From Sphingobium psychrophilum (lineage in GTDB: Bacteria > Pseudomonadota > Alphaproteobacteria > Sphingomonadales > Sphingomonadaceae): DNA of 64,000 nt. Below, piece after piece: positions 31,589-39,929 of this stretch. Under the pieces are notes generated by a model that was not told the DNA's origin, made no database searches, and saw only the letters and a list, made by a program, of their open reading frames with translations. Made by a program: the position numbers and the translations under genes. The stretch lies in contig NZ_JABBFV010000001.1 in NCBI RefSeq assembly GCF_012927105.1, forward strand, positions 496,001 through 560,000, written 5' to 3'. The stretch's first letter is position 1. Each line of letters opens with the position of its first letter.

Positions 31589-33298
31589 ATGGAAATGAGC
31601 GGCCAGTCCCCACCCCCCATCGCCGATTGGGGCACCTACAAACGGCTGGCGCCTTTCCTGCGCCCCTATCGCGGCGCTTTGCTCGTCGTGCTGGCGATCA
31701 GCCTCGTCTCGACCATGCTCGGCCTCGCCCAGCCCTATCTCTCCAAGCTGATGATCGACCAGGCGCTGCTCAAGCGTGACATGGGGGCGCTGGTCAACAT
31801 CGCCGCGATCATGGTCGCCGTCACCATCGCGGGCTTCGCCGTCAATATCCTCGCCAGCTATCGCTATGTCTCCCTTTCCGCCGCGATGCTCTACGACATC
31901 CGCGCTGCGCTGCTCCGCCATCTCCAGACCCTGTCGCCCCGTTTCTACGGCAGCTTCCGGCTGGGCGACCTCGTGTCCCGCATGAACAGCGACGTCAGCG
32001 ATGTGCAGCGCATCGCGTCCGACACATTGCTGTCGGTGGTCAGCAACCTGCTTTTCTTCGTCGGCTGCGTCGCGATGATGCTCTGGCTCGACTGGCGGCT
32101 CTTCCTGGTGAGCGTCGTGCTGGTGCCCGCCAGCCTCGCGACGTTCAGCTATTATCAACGCCGCCTGACCGCACTGACCCGCGACATGCGCGAACGAGGC
32201 GCGGACCTGGGCAGTTTGCTCGTCGATACCGTCATGGGGATGCGCGTCGTCGCCTCGCTGCGTGCGGGCGAGCATGAGGTGGGTCGGTTCAAGACCAAGA
32301 ACGACGCCTTCGTCGCGTCGATGCTGCGGATGCAGGTCGCGTCCTTCATGACCGGCGCGCTGCCCGGCACGCTGATGACGGCGGCGACTTCGGCGGTGAT
32401 CCTCTATGGCGGCTGGCGGATCATTCATGACGGGATGAGCATCGGCACGCTCGTCGCGTTCATGACCTATCATATGCGGCTGCTCTCACCGATCCAGACG
32501 CTGATGGGGCTGACATCCGGCCTAGCGTCGGCGCGGGTGTCGCTGGGGCGCATCTTCGAACTGTTCGACACGAAGCCCGATGTCGTGGAGCGCAGCGAGG
32601 CCCTGCCCATGGCACGCGCGGGCGAGATGCGCTTCGAGCGGGTCGCGATGCGCTATGATCGCGATGCCGTACTGCGCGACATCGACCTGACGATCCCGGC
32701 GGGCAGCCTAAGCGCCATCCTTGGTCCCAGCGGCGTCGGCAAATCGACCATGGCCGATTTGATGGTCCGCTATCTCGATCCCGACCGCGGCCGGATCACG
32801 GTCGATGGCCGCGACCTGCGAGACTACGCCCTCGACGATCTGCGGCGGGAGATCATCCTGGTCGATCAGGCACCCTATCTGTTCAACGACACGATCGCGG
32901 CCAATATCGGGTTCGCTATGGTGGATGTGTCGCAAGAGGCGATCGCGGCGGCTGCCCACGCCGCCGGGCTGGACGGCTTCATCGAAAAACTGCCCGAAGG
33001 CTATGAAACGCGCGCGGGTGAGCGCGGCATGGCGTTATCGGCGGGCGAGCGGCAACGGGTGGTGCTGGCCCGCGCCTTACTACGCCAGCCCAGCATCCTG
33101 ATCCTTGACGAACCGACATCGGCGCTGGACGGCGACACCGAACAACTGGTGGCGGGACGCCTGCGCGATGCGCTGCCCCACGCCACGATCATCGTCATCA
33201 CCCACAAGCCCGCACTGGCGCGCATGGCCGACCATATCATCACGCTGGCGCAGGGACGGGCGCAGATGACGGCGCGCGCAGAGCCTGTCGATGCCTGA
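31589..33298 (+). CDS. qhpF: ABC transporter (fused permease-ATPase) of the qhp system
   Basis: About 569 residues: six transmembrane helices (first near residues 25-50), then an ATPase with Walker A GPSGVGKST, signature LSAGERQ and Walker B ILILDEP. Type I exporter half-transporter. QhpF is required in Paracoccus for the gamma subunit to reach the periplasm. ATG 31589 or ATG 31595 are candidate starts; an open frame upstream is made only of the palindromic repeat. The last 8 bases overlap qhpE. Confidence 0.9.
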   Translation: MEMSGQSPPPIADWGTYKRLAPFLRPYRGALLVVLAISLVSTMLGLAQPYLSKLMIDQALLKRDMGALVNIAAIMVAVTIAGFAVNILASYRYVSLSAAMLYDIRAALLRHLQTLSPRFYGSFRLGDLVSRMNSDVSDVQRIASDTLLSVVSNLLFFVGCVAMMLWLDWRLFLVSVVLVPASLATFSYYQRRLTALTRDMRERGADLGSLLVDTVMGMRVVASLRAGEHEVGRFKTKNDAFVASMLRMQVASFMTGALPGTLMTAATSAVILYGGWRIIHDGMSIGTLVAFMTYHMRLLSPIQTLMGLTSGLASARVSLGRIFELFDTKPDVVERSEALPMARAGEMRFERVAMRYDRDAVLRDIDLTIPAGSLSAILGPSGVGKSTMADLMVRYLDPDRGRITVDGRDLRDYALDDLRREIILVDQAPYLFNDTIAANIGFAMVDVSQEAIAAAAHAAGLDGFIEKLPEGYETRAGERGMALSAGERQRVVLARALLRQPSILILDEPTSALDGDTEQLVAGRLRDALPHATIIVITHKPALARMADHIITLAQGRAQMTARAEPVDA

Positions 33299-33992
33299 TC
33301 CGATCCGTATCGCCATCATCGACAGTGGCGTGCATCCCGATCATCCGCATATCGACGCAACCCGTCTGTTGCCCGGCATCGCCATAGCGGGCGACGGTGC
33401 GATCAACGAGTGCGACACCATCGACGCCCTTGGCCATGGCACCGCCGTCACCGCCGCCATACAGGGGCAGGCACCCGACGCGCTATGCCTGCCGATCCGC
33501 GTGTTCCATGATGCGTTGCGCACCACCGCGCGCGCCTTGGTAACCGCGATCGATTGGGCCGTGGGGGCGCAGGTGGATATCATCAACCTCAGCCTTGGCA
33601 CGGTGAACCCGGCGCATCGCGACCTGTTCACGGCGGTCGCCGATAGGGCGCTGGCGGCGGGCGTGCTGATCGTCGCCGCGCGGGAGGCGGAAGGGACGCC
33701 CTGCTATCCGGGCAGCCTGGCCCAGGTGCTGGGCGTGTCGCTCGACTGGGACTGCCCGCGCGAAGAGCATGTCGTGCGCGACGGGATCATCTTCGCGTCC
33801 GGTCATCCCCGGCCGATCCCCGGCGTGCCGCAGCGGCGCAACCTCCATGGTGTCTCGTTCGCTGTCGCGAATATGAGCGGCATCGTCGCGCGGGGCGGGC
33901 GAGCGGCGATCGCCCGCTATCGCGATCAGGCGATGCCGAACCCCGCGACCCGCTCGACCATCCAGAAGCAGCCGATCGCGCCGACCGCATAA
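33291..33992 (+). CDS. qhpE: Subtilisin-like leader protease of the qhp system
   Basis: A 233-residue S8 peptidase without a signal peptide, so cytoplasmic. Catalytic residues: D11 (IIDSGVHPDH), H49 (LGHGTAV), S189 (GVSFAVA in place of GTSMAxP). The oxyanion-hole Asn of classical subtilases (AAGNxG) is not seen; the site reads AAREAEG. QhpE removes the gamma-subunit leader after cross-linking. The start overlaps qhpF by 8 bases, and the 3' end overlaps the convergent hupE gene by 67 bases. Confidence 0.9.
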   Translation: MPDPIRIAIIDSGVHPDHPHIDATRLLPGIAIAGDGAINECDTIDALGHGTAVTAAIQGQAPDALCLPIRVFHDALRTTARALVTAIDWAVGAQVDIINLSLGTVNPAHRDLFTAVADRALAAGVLIVAAREAEGTPCYPGSLAQVLGVSLDWDCPREEHVVRDGIIFASGHPRPIPGVPQRRNLHGVSFAVANMSGIVARGGRAAIARYRDQAMPNPATRSTIQKQPIAPTA

Positions 33993-34924
33993 AGCGCCGC
34001 GACCCGCACTGGCGTCGCCAGCGATATCGCGCGCAATCCGGCCAGCGCCGCCAGGATCGCACCGACGAACAGCAATTGTCCTGCCTCCACACCGATGTTG
34101 AAGAAGACCAGCGCCGGCAGCTTCTCGCCAGCCTGCACGCCCAGTTCGCCCAGTGCCGTCGCGAAGCCCAGGCCATGCAGCAGGCCGAACAGCGATACGA
34201 CGATCGCCTGCCGCCGGAACGCAAATGCCTGTTGTCCCTTGCCCACTAATAATGCTTCCCGCGCCATGAAGGCGATGGACAGGGCGATGGCGGCCTCGAC
34301 CGGCGGCACGGGCACGCGCACCAATTCGAAGAAGGCGATGGCGAGCGAGATGGAGTGGCCGGCGGTAAAGGCGCTCACCAGCCAGAGCAGGTCGCGTCCG
34401 CGCGCCAGCAGCGCCAGGCACAGGACGAAGGCGAGGTGATCCCAGCCCAGCCAGATATGCCAAACGCCCTGCGCCAGAAATTCCGGTGCAATCTGGGCGA
34501 TCGGCCGCGCCGTCGCGGCGGTTTCGCCGACCGGTACGGTAATGCCTTGCGCGTCGCCGGTCAGGCTGCGATCGACCTGCCCGCCCATGACATTGGTGAC
34601 GAAGCGGCCGCCATCGGCCTTCCACGGCGTCTGGATGGTATCGCCAGCGGCAAAGGGCCGGTCGCACGCCAGCTCAAACGCATATTGCGCCCGTCCGCTG
34701 CCGGTCTGGCGGCTCATGCCGGTCTGGCGACAGCCGTCGGGCAGGGCGAGCGGCGCGGGCTGGCCCACCGCTTCGGGGACGGCGGCGGTAAATTCATAGG
34801 TATTCGGGTCTTCGCCGCGGGTCAGGGCGAAGTCGGCGGACAGGAAGATGTCGGCCATCGCCGTGCCTGGCGCCAGCGCCGCCAGCGCGAGCAGCAGCAG
34901 GGCGAACAGCTTATTCCTCGACAT
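33926..34924 (-). CDS. HupE/UreJ-type membrane protein (metal permease-like)
   Basis: 332 residues from MSRNKLFALLL. Signal peptide to about A24, then a 130-residue periplasmic beta domain, then seven or so helices with the family motifs HIWLGWDHLAFVL, AFTAGHSISLAIA and GLLHGLGFATALG. HupE/UreJ proteins are linked to nickel (and other divalent metal) uptake for hydrogenase and urease. Here it could serve metal-dependent ureohydrolases, an inference. ATG 34924 overlaps the upstream parvulin gene by 14 bases (one operon). Confidence 0.82.
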   Translation of the reverse strand: MSRNKLFALLLLALAALAPGTAMADIFLSADFALTRGEDPNTYEFTAAVPEAVGQPAPLALPDGCRQTGMSRQTGSGRAQYAFELACDRPFAAGDTIQTPWKADGGRFVTNVMGGQVDRSLTGDAQGITVPVGETAATARPIAQIAPEFLAQGVWHIWLGWDHLAFVLCLALLARGRDLLWLVSAFTAGHSISLAIAFFELVRVPVPPVEAAIALSIAFMAREALLVGKGQQAFAFRRQAIVVSLFGLLHGLGFATALGELGVQAGEKLPALVFFNIGVEAGQLLFVGAILAALAGLRAISLATPVRVAALYAVGAIGCFWMVERVAGFGIA

Positions 34925-35774
34925 CGAACTTCTCCTTAAGGCCCGCCAGCACCTGTTGAATGGCGGCATTGCTGTGGGCGATCACATAATCCTGCCGCAC
35001 CTGATCCTTGATCGCGGGGAAGGGGATCATGGCGGACGCGATGCTCTCGCTCTTCTTCACGAAATGCCAGCCGCGCGGGGATGGGATCGGGCCGATCCAG
35101 CGGCCTTCCGGCGCGGTCTTGAGCGTGTCGACGAAGGGCTGGCCGAAAATGCCGCGCACCATGGAGTCGCCATAGCGGGGGAAGTCGCGGCCCAGCCAGA
35201 AATCCTCGCCGCCGATCGTCTCCCCCGCATTGAGCTGCGCCAGCAGGACGCCTGCGTCGGCGGGCTTTTGTTGGCGGAAAATCTGGGTGAAGCTGGTGCG
35301 CGGTTCGGCGCGATACAGGTTCAGATGCTCCGAATAATGATCGACCAGTTGCTCGTCGCTTGGTTCGGGCGGGGCGCCGGCGATCAGGTAGCGGACCTTG
35401 TCGACCAGCCGCTTGCGCGTCTCGCCATCGGTCAGGTGCATGTTGCGGTCGATCGCTTCGCGGAACAGCAATTCTTCGGCCAGATATTCGGCCTTTAGCT
35501 GCGCGCGGTCCTGCGCCGTCGCCTTGCGCCCGGTCAGCGTCTCCAGGTCCGCGACCTGCGCTTGCTCGATCTCTGGCGTGAAGATGACTGGCGGCTTTTC
35601 GAAATGCTGGACGACTTGATAACCGCCGAACAGCGCAACGCCGGCCAGCAGAAACGCGAAGAGCGGATCGCGCGCTACCCGGCCGATCCCCCGCATCGGA
35701 TTGCGCCATGGACGCGGCGACGTCGCCGCCTTGCCCGTCGCCATAATATCCATGGATTCCGCCCTGTTCGCCAT
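34911..35774 (-). CDS. Membrane-anchored parvulin-type peptidylprolyl isomerase
   Basis: About 287 residues from MANRAESMDI; ATGs at 35807 and 35753 are alternatives. One transmembrane segment (DPLFAFLLAGVALFGGYQVV), then a SurA-like helical part and a PpiC domain (YRAEPRTSFTQIF ... GRWIGPIPSPRGWHFVKKSE). It is predicted to help fold exported proteins in the periplasm. It forms a two-gene operon with the HupE-like protein and diverges from urtA; site C lies between them. Confidence 0.82.
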   Translation of the reverse strand: MANRAESMDIMATGKAATSPRPWRNPMRGIGRVARDPLFAFLLAGVALFGGYQVVQHFEKPPVIFTPEIEQAQVADLETLTGRKATAQDRAQLKAEYLAEELLFREAIDRNMHLTDGETRKRLVDKVRYLIAGAPPEPSDEQLVDHYSEHLNLYRAEPRTSFTQIFRQQKPADAGVLLAQLNAGETIGGEDFWLGRDFPRYGDSMVRGIFGQPFVDTLKTAPEGRWIGPIPSPRGWHFVKKSESIASAMIPFPAIKDQVRQDYVIAHSNAAIQQVLAGLKEKFDVEE

Positions 35775-35809
35775 GTCCGCAATATTAGAGGGAAGCGGTG
35801 CGGCCAAGC

Positions 35810-35827
35810 CTACGTCAAATGACGCAT
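35810..35827. promoter_or_regulatory. Operator-like element upstream of urtA (site C)
   Basis: CTACGTCAAATGACGCAT, matching sites A and B at 16 and 15 of 18 positions. Within it TACGTCA-AA-TGACGCA is itself nearly palindromic. It lies 87 bases before the urtA ATG and about 35 before the divergent parvulin gene, so it could control both. Confidence 0.6.
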
Positions 35828-35914
35828 ACGGGGGCTAGGCGGCTTTCCATAGCCTTTAGGCACCAGATTGCTGCGGTGCCGCATTCGGTCCTGCCTCAGG
35901 GAGACCTTCACATC

Positions 35915-37129
35915 ATGATCCGTTCTAGGCTGCTTTTGCTTGCCACTTCCGCCTGCGCCCTGGCGCTGACCGCCTGTTCGGGCGGCGGCGGCAACGCCAG
36001 CGCGCCTGCGGGCGATACTGTCTCGGTCGGTGTTCTCCAGTCGCTGACCGGCACTATGGCGATCAGCGAGATCACCGTGAAAAATGCCGAGATGCTGGCG
36101 ATCGAAGAGATCAACGCGGCCGGCGGCGTGATGGGCAAGCAGATCAACGCCCTGGTCGAGGATGGCGCATCCGACCCATCCACTTTCGCGCAAAAGGCGT
36201 CGAAGCTGATCGAAAGCGACGGCGTGTCGACCGTCTTTGGTGGCTGGACCTCGGCCAGCCGCAAGGCGATGCTGCCGGTGTTCGAGCGGACCAAGAACCT
36301 GCTCTGGTATCCGGTGCAGTTCGAGGGCAATGAATGTTCGCCCAACATCATGTATTCAGGCGCGCAGCCCAACCAGCAGGCGCTGCCCGCATTGGAATGG
36401 GCCGTGGCGCAGGGGCATAAGAGCTTCTTCCTGGTCGGCTCCGACTATGTCTATCCCCGCACCGCCAACCTGATCCTGAAAAAGCATATCGAAAAGGGCG
36501 GTATGCAGGTACTGGGCGAAGCCTATGTGCCCTTGGGCGGCACGGACTTTTCCGGCGTCATCGCGAAGATCGCGCAGGCCAAGCCCGCGATGATCATCAA
36601 CACGCTGAACGGCGACAGCAATGTGGCCTTCTTCAAGCAGTTGCAGGCGGCGGGCATCAATACCAAGACCATGCCGGTCATGTCCTTCTCCATCGGCGAG
36701 CAGGAAGCACAGGCGATGGGCGCGGGCCTGGTAGAGGGTAGCTATGCCGCCTGGAATTATTTCCAGAGCCTGCCCAGCGACGCCAACAGCAAGTTCATCG
36801 CCGCCTATAAGGCGAAGTTCGGCAAGGACGCGGCGATCACCGATCCGATGGTCCATGGCTATCTCGACGTCTATGCCTGGAAGGCGGCGGTGGAGAAGGC
36901 CAAGAGCTTCGACCCACAAGCGGTGCGCAAGGCTGCGGCGTCGCTCGGCGGTTTCGACACGCCGATGGGCAAGGTCAGCTTCGCGGCCAACCAGAGCCTG
37001 GTGCAGAAGGCCTATATCGGCAAGCTGAAGGCCGACGGCCAGTTCGAGATCATCGCCGACAGCGGCAAGGACATCGCGCCGGAGCCGTATGACGCGCTCG
37101 CCTTCCCTGGCAAGACCTGCAAGCTTTGA
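35915..37129 (+). CDS. urtA: Urea-type ABC transporter substrate-binding lipoprotein
   Basis: 404 residues from MIRSRLLLL, with a lipobox LTAC (Cys21), so a lipid-anchored periplasmic binding protein. Strong UrtA signatures: VLQSLTGTMAISE, EEINAAGGVMGKQI, VFGGWTSASRKAMLPVFE, LLWYPVQFEG, FLVGSDYVYPRTAN, NTLNGDSNVAFFKQ. These separate it from LivJ/LivK amino-acid binders. Specificity for urea is the family default; a related guanidino or amide ligand cannot be excluded. An AGGGAG site lies upstream, and a palindromic repeat follows before urtB. Confidence 0.9.
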   Translation: MIRSRLLLLATSACALALTACSGGGGNASAPAGDTVSVGVLQSLTGTMAISEITVKNAEMLAIEEINAAGGVMGKQINALVEDGASDPSTFAQKASKLIESDGVSTVFGGWTSASRKAMLPVFERTKNLLWYPVQFEGNECSPNIMYSGAQPNQQALPALEWAVAQGHKSFFLVGSDYVYPRTANLILKKHIEKGGMQVLGEAYVPLGGTDFSGVIAKIAQAKPAMIINTLNGDSNVAFFKQLQAAGINTKTMPVMSFSIGEQEAQAMGAGLVEGSYAAWNYFQSLPSDANSKFIAAYKAKFGKDAAITDPMVHGYLDVYAWKAAVEKAKSFDPQAVRKAAASLGGFDTPMGKVSFAANQSLVQKAYIGKLKADGQFEIIADSGKDIAPEPYDALAFPGKTCKL

Positions 37130-37153
37130 TGTGAAGGTGGGCGATGCCCTTTC

Positions 37154-37260
37154 TTCTCCCCTCCCTTCGAGGGAGGGGTTGGGGGTGGGTAGCCTCCAAA
37201 GGAGGCTCGCTTCGCTCGCCACCCACCCCCTGCCCCCTCCCTGGAAGGGAGGGGGGGAGT
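37154..37260. repeat. Palindromic element between urtA and urtB
   Basis: CTCCCCTCCCTTCGAGGGAG... is answered by CCCTCCCTGGAAGGGAGGGG, and GGGGGTGGGT by ACCCACCCCC. The result is one long hairpin with smaller hairpins at its base and tip. It is yet another repeat subfamily. Confidence 0.8.
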
Positions 37261-37265
37261 AGGTT

Positions 37266-38153
37266 ATGGACGCCCTTTTCCTCAACCAGCTATTCAACGG
37301 CGCTTCGCTGGCTTCGCTGTATCTGCTCGCCGCACTGGGCCTTGCGCTCTCCTTCGGACTGATGCGCGTCATCAACATGGCGCATGGCGAAATGCTGATG
37401 CTGGGCGGCTATCTCGCCTGGATGACGCTGCTCGTCGTGCCTGGGGCGCTGGGGATCATCCTCGCCATCCCGGTCGCTTTCGTCGGCGCGGCGGCGATGG
37501 GCGGCCTTATCCAATCGACCTTGATCCGCCGCCTGTCCGCGCGCCCGCTCGACACGCTGCTTGCGACCTGGGGTGTCAGCCTGATCCTGCAACAGGGCGC
37601 ACGCGACCTGTTCGGCGCGGTCGGGGTGGAGGTGCGCGCACCCGAATGGCTGACCGGCAGCTTCGTGGTTTTTGGCGTGACCCTGCCATCGGCGCGCCTG
37701 TTCATCATCCTGATCGCGGCCCTCGTGCTGGGCGGCCTGGCGCTGCTGCTGCTCAAGACCCGGATCGGCTTGCTGGTCCGTGCCGTCAATCAGGATCGGA
37801 TGATGGCGTCGGCCTCCGGCATCGACGTCAAGCGGGTGGATTTCACTATCTTCTGCCTCGGCTCCGGCGTCGCGGGTCTGGCCGGCGTCATGCTGGCGCT
37901 GCTCGGCCCGGTCACGCCCAATGTCGGGCAAAGCTATATCATCCCGGCCTTCCTCGTCGTCGTGATGGGTGGCCTGGGTAGCATCGTCGGCACGACCGCC
38001 TCGGCGATCATTCTCGGCCTGTTCGCCGCGCTGGCGCAGATCTTCGTCGACGTGAGCGTCGCACAGATGCTGCTGCTCGTCTTCGTCATCCTCTTCATCC
38101 AGGTCCGCCCGCAAGGGGTGATCGCCGTAAAGACCCGCCAGCTCGATGCCTGA
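37266..38153 (+). CDS. urtB: Urea ABC transporter permease UrtB
   Basis: A 295-residue branched-chain-type permease with about eight helices. The segment FGLMRVINMAHGEMLMLGGYLAW and the late VVVMGGLGSIVGTTASAIILG are LivH/UrtB hallmarks. It lacks the long N-terminal periplasmic extension found in many UrtB proteins, so it is short for that family. It overlaps urtC by 8 bases. Confidence 0.88.
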   Translation: MDALFLNQLFNGASLASLYLLAALGLALSFGLMRVINMAHGEMLMLGGYLAWMTLLVVPGALGIILAIPVAFVGAAAMGGLIQSTLIRRLSARPLDTLLATWGVSLILQQGARDLFGAVGVEVRAPEWLTGSFVVFGVTLPSARLFIILIAALVLGGLALLLLKTRIGLLVRAVNQDRMMASASGIDVKRVDFTIFCLGSGVAGLAGVMLALLGPVTPNVGQSYIIPAFLVVVMGGLGSIVGTTASAIILGLFAALAQIFVDVSVAQMLLLVFVILFIQVRPQGVIAVKTRQLDA

Positions 38154-39174
38154 CCTGTCCCGCCTTGATCCGCTGAAACCGTTCCTACCCTGGCTATTGC
38201 TGGCGCTGGGATTGGTCGCGCCCTTTGCGCTGTCGGCCTATGACCTCAACCTGCTCGCCCGCTTCATGGCGATGGGCATCCTTGCGCTCGGCCTCGTCCT
38301 CATCTGGGGCCATGGCGGCATTTTGAGCCTGGGGCAGGGGGTCTTTTTCGGCCTGGGCGGTTACGCCATCGCCCTGCACATGAAGCTGGCCGACCTGCCT
38401 TCGGGCGAAATACCCGATTTCATGGTGTGGAGCGGCCGGGACAGCCTGCCCTTCTGGTGGACGCCCTTTTCCAGTCCCGCCTTCACCATCGCCGCGATCC
38501 TGATCGTGCCGACTTTGGTGGGTGCGCTCTTTTCCTGGGCGGTGTTCCACCGGCGCGTCGGCGGCACTTATTTCGCGCTCATTACGCAGGCGCTGGCGCT
38601 GGCCTTCTCCACCCTCATCATCAGCCGGCAGGATGTGACCGGCGGCTTCAACGGCCTCACAGATTTCTACTCCGTCTTCGGGTTCGGCCTCGCCAGCCCC
38701 GGAACCGGATCGGGCCTCTATTGGGTGACACTGGCGGTTCTGTGCGTCGCCTTCGTCGCGCTGCGCTGGCTGCTGGCCTCGCGCTTCGGCATATTGCTGC
38801 GCGCGGCGCGCGACGGGGAGAATCGCGTGCGCTTCCTCGGCTACAGCCCTACGCCCTTCAAGGTCGTCGCTTTCGCCATCGCCGCGATGCTAGCCGGGGT
38901 CGGCGGCGCACTTTTCACCCTCCACGCGGGCGTGGTGTCGCCGGCCTTGATCGGCGTCGTGCCCTCGATCGAAATGGTCGTCTGGGTCGCGATCGGTGGC
39001 CGATACAGCCTGGCCGGGGCGATCGTCGGCGCGCTGCTGGTCAATCTTGCACGCGACGCCGTGTCCAGCGCCTTCCCCGAATTGTGGCTTTATCTCATGG
39101 GCGCACTCTTCATCTTCGTTGTCACGCTGCTGCCACGTGGCCTTGCCGGTCTGGTCAAGAGGAAGGCGGCATGA
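38146..39174 (+). CDS. urtC: Urea ABC transporter permease UrtC
   Basis: A 342-residue LivM/UrtC-type permease with N-terminal helices, LILWGHGGILSLGQGVFFGLGGYAIA, the periplasmic loop with FMVWSGRDSLPFWW, and the conserved RAARDGENRVRFLGYSPTPFK loop plus EMVVWVAIGGRYSL. It overlaps urtB and urtD (ATGA). The WSG loop and full-length fit are typical of UrtC. Confidence 0.9.
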   Translation: MPDLSRLDPLKPFLPWLLLALGLVAPFALSAYDLNLLARFMAMGILALGLVLIWGHGGILSLGQGVFFGLGGYAIALHMKLADLPSGEIPDFMVWSGRDSLPFWWTPFSSPAFTIAAILIVPTLVGALFSWAVFHRRVGGTYFALITQALALAFSTLIISRQDVTGGFNGLTDFYSVFGFGLASPGTGSGLYWVTLAVLCVAFVALRWLLASRFGILLRAARDGENRVRFLGYSPTPFKVVAFAIAAMLAGVGGALFTLHAGVVSPALIGVVPSIEMVVWVAIGGRYSLAGAIVGALLVNLARDAVSSAFPELWLYLMGALFIFVVTLLPRGLAGLVKRKAA

Positions 39175-39929
39175 GCGGGTCAGCCATTTCCGATCTGCTG
39201 CTCAGCGTCGATGGCGTCACCATCGACTATAGCGGTTTCAAGGCGCTCGACAATTTCAGCATGACGCTCAACCGCGGCGAAACCCGCGTGGTGATCGGTC
39301 CCAATGGCGCGGGCAAGTCGACGCTCTGCGATACGATCATCGGCCGCGTCCGCCCCAGCCAAGGGCGCGTCCTGTTCAAGGGTGAGGAAATCCAGCGCCT
39401 GCCTGAACAGCAGATCGTCGCGCGCGGGATCTGTCGCAAATTCCAGGCGCCCGGCGTCCTCCTGACGCTCAGCGTGCGCGACAATCTGGCGCTCGCCGCC
39501 CGCAAGGACCGACGCTGGTGGAAGAGTTTCGGCACCGGCATCCCGGCGGACGAAAAGCTGGCGGTGGAAGAGGCGCTGGAAAGCGTTGGCCTGACCCATC
39601 GCGCTGCCGTGGAGGCCGGGACGCTCGCCCATGGCGAGAAGCAATGGCTGGAGATCGCGATGGTCATGGCGACCGGGGCGGAATTGCTGCTCCTGGACGA
39701 GCCGACCGCCGGCATGGGGCCGGCCGAAACCAGCCGCACCGCGCAACTGATCCTGGGTCTGGGCGACAGCCGCACCGTCCTGGTCATCGATCATGATATG
39801 AGCTTTGTCGAACAACTCGCCGCGCCCGTCACCGTCATGCACCAGGGCAAGTTCCTGAAACAGGGCAGCATCGCCGAAGTCCGCGCCGACGCCGAAGTCG
39901 CCGCCGTCTATCTTGGCCACACAGCATGA
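39171..39929 (+). CDS. urtD: Urea ABC transporter ATP-binding protein UrtD
   Basis: A 252-residue ATPase. Walker A GPNGAGKST, the RKFQAPGVLLTLSVRDNLALA segment, a modified signature LAHGEKQWLEIAM (LAHGEKQ is characteristic of UrtD) and Walker B LLLLDEPTAGM, with the switch His in IDHDM. It is coupled to urtC and urtE by ATGA overlaps. Confidence 0.92.
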   Translation: MSGSAISDLLLSVDGVTIDYSGFKALDNFSMTLNRGETRVVIGPNGAGKSTLCDTIIGRVRPSQGRVLFKGEEIQRLPEQQIVARGICRKFQAPGVLLTLSVRDNLALAARKDRRWWKSFGTGIPADEKLAVEEALESVGLTHRAAVEAGTLAHGEKQWLEIAMVMATGAELLLLDEPTAGMGPAETSRTAQLILGLGDSRTVLVIDHDMSFVEQLAAPVTVMHQGKFLKQGSIAEVRADAEVAAVYLGHTA

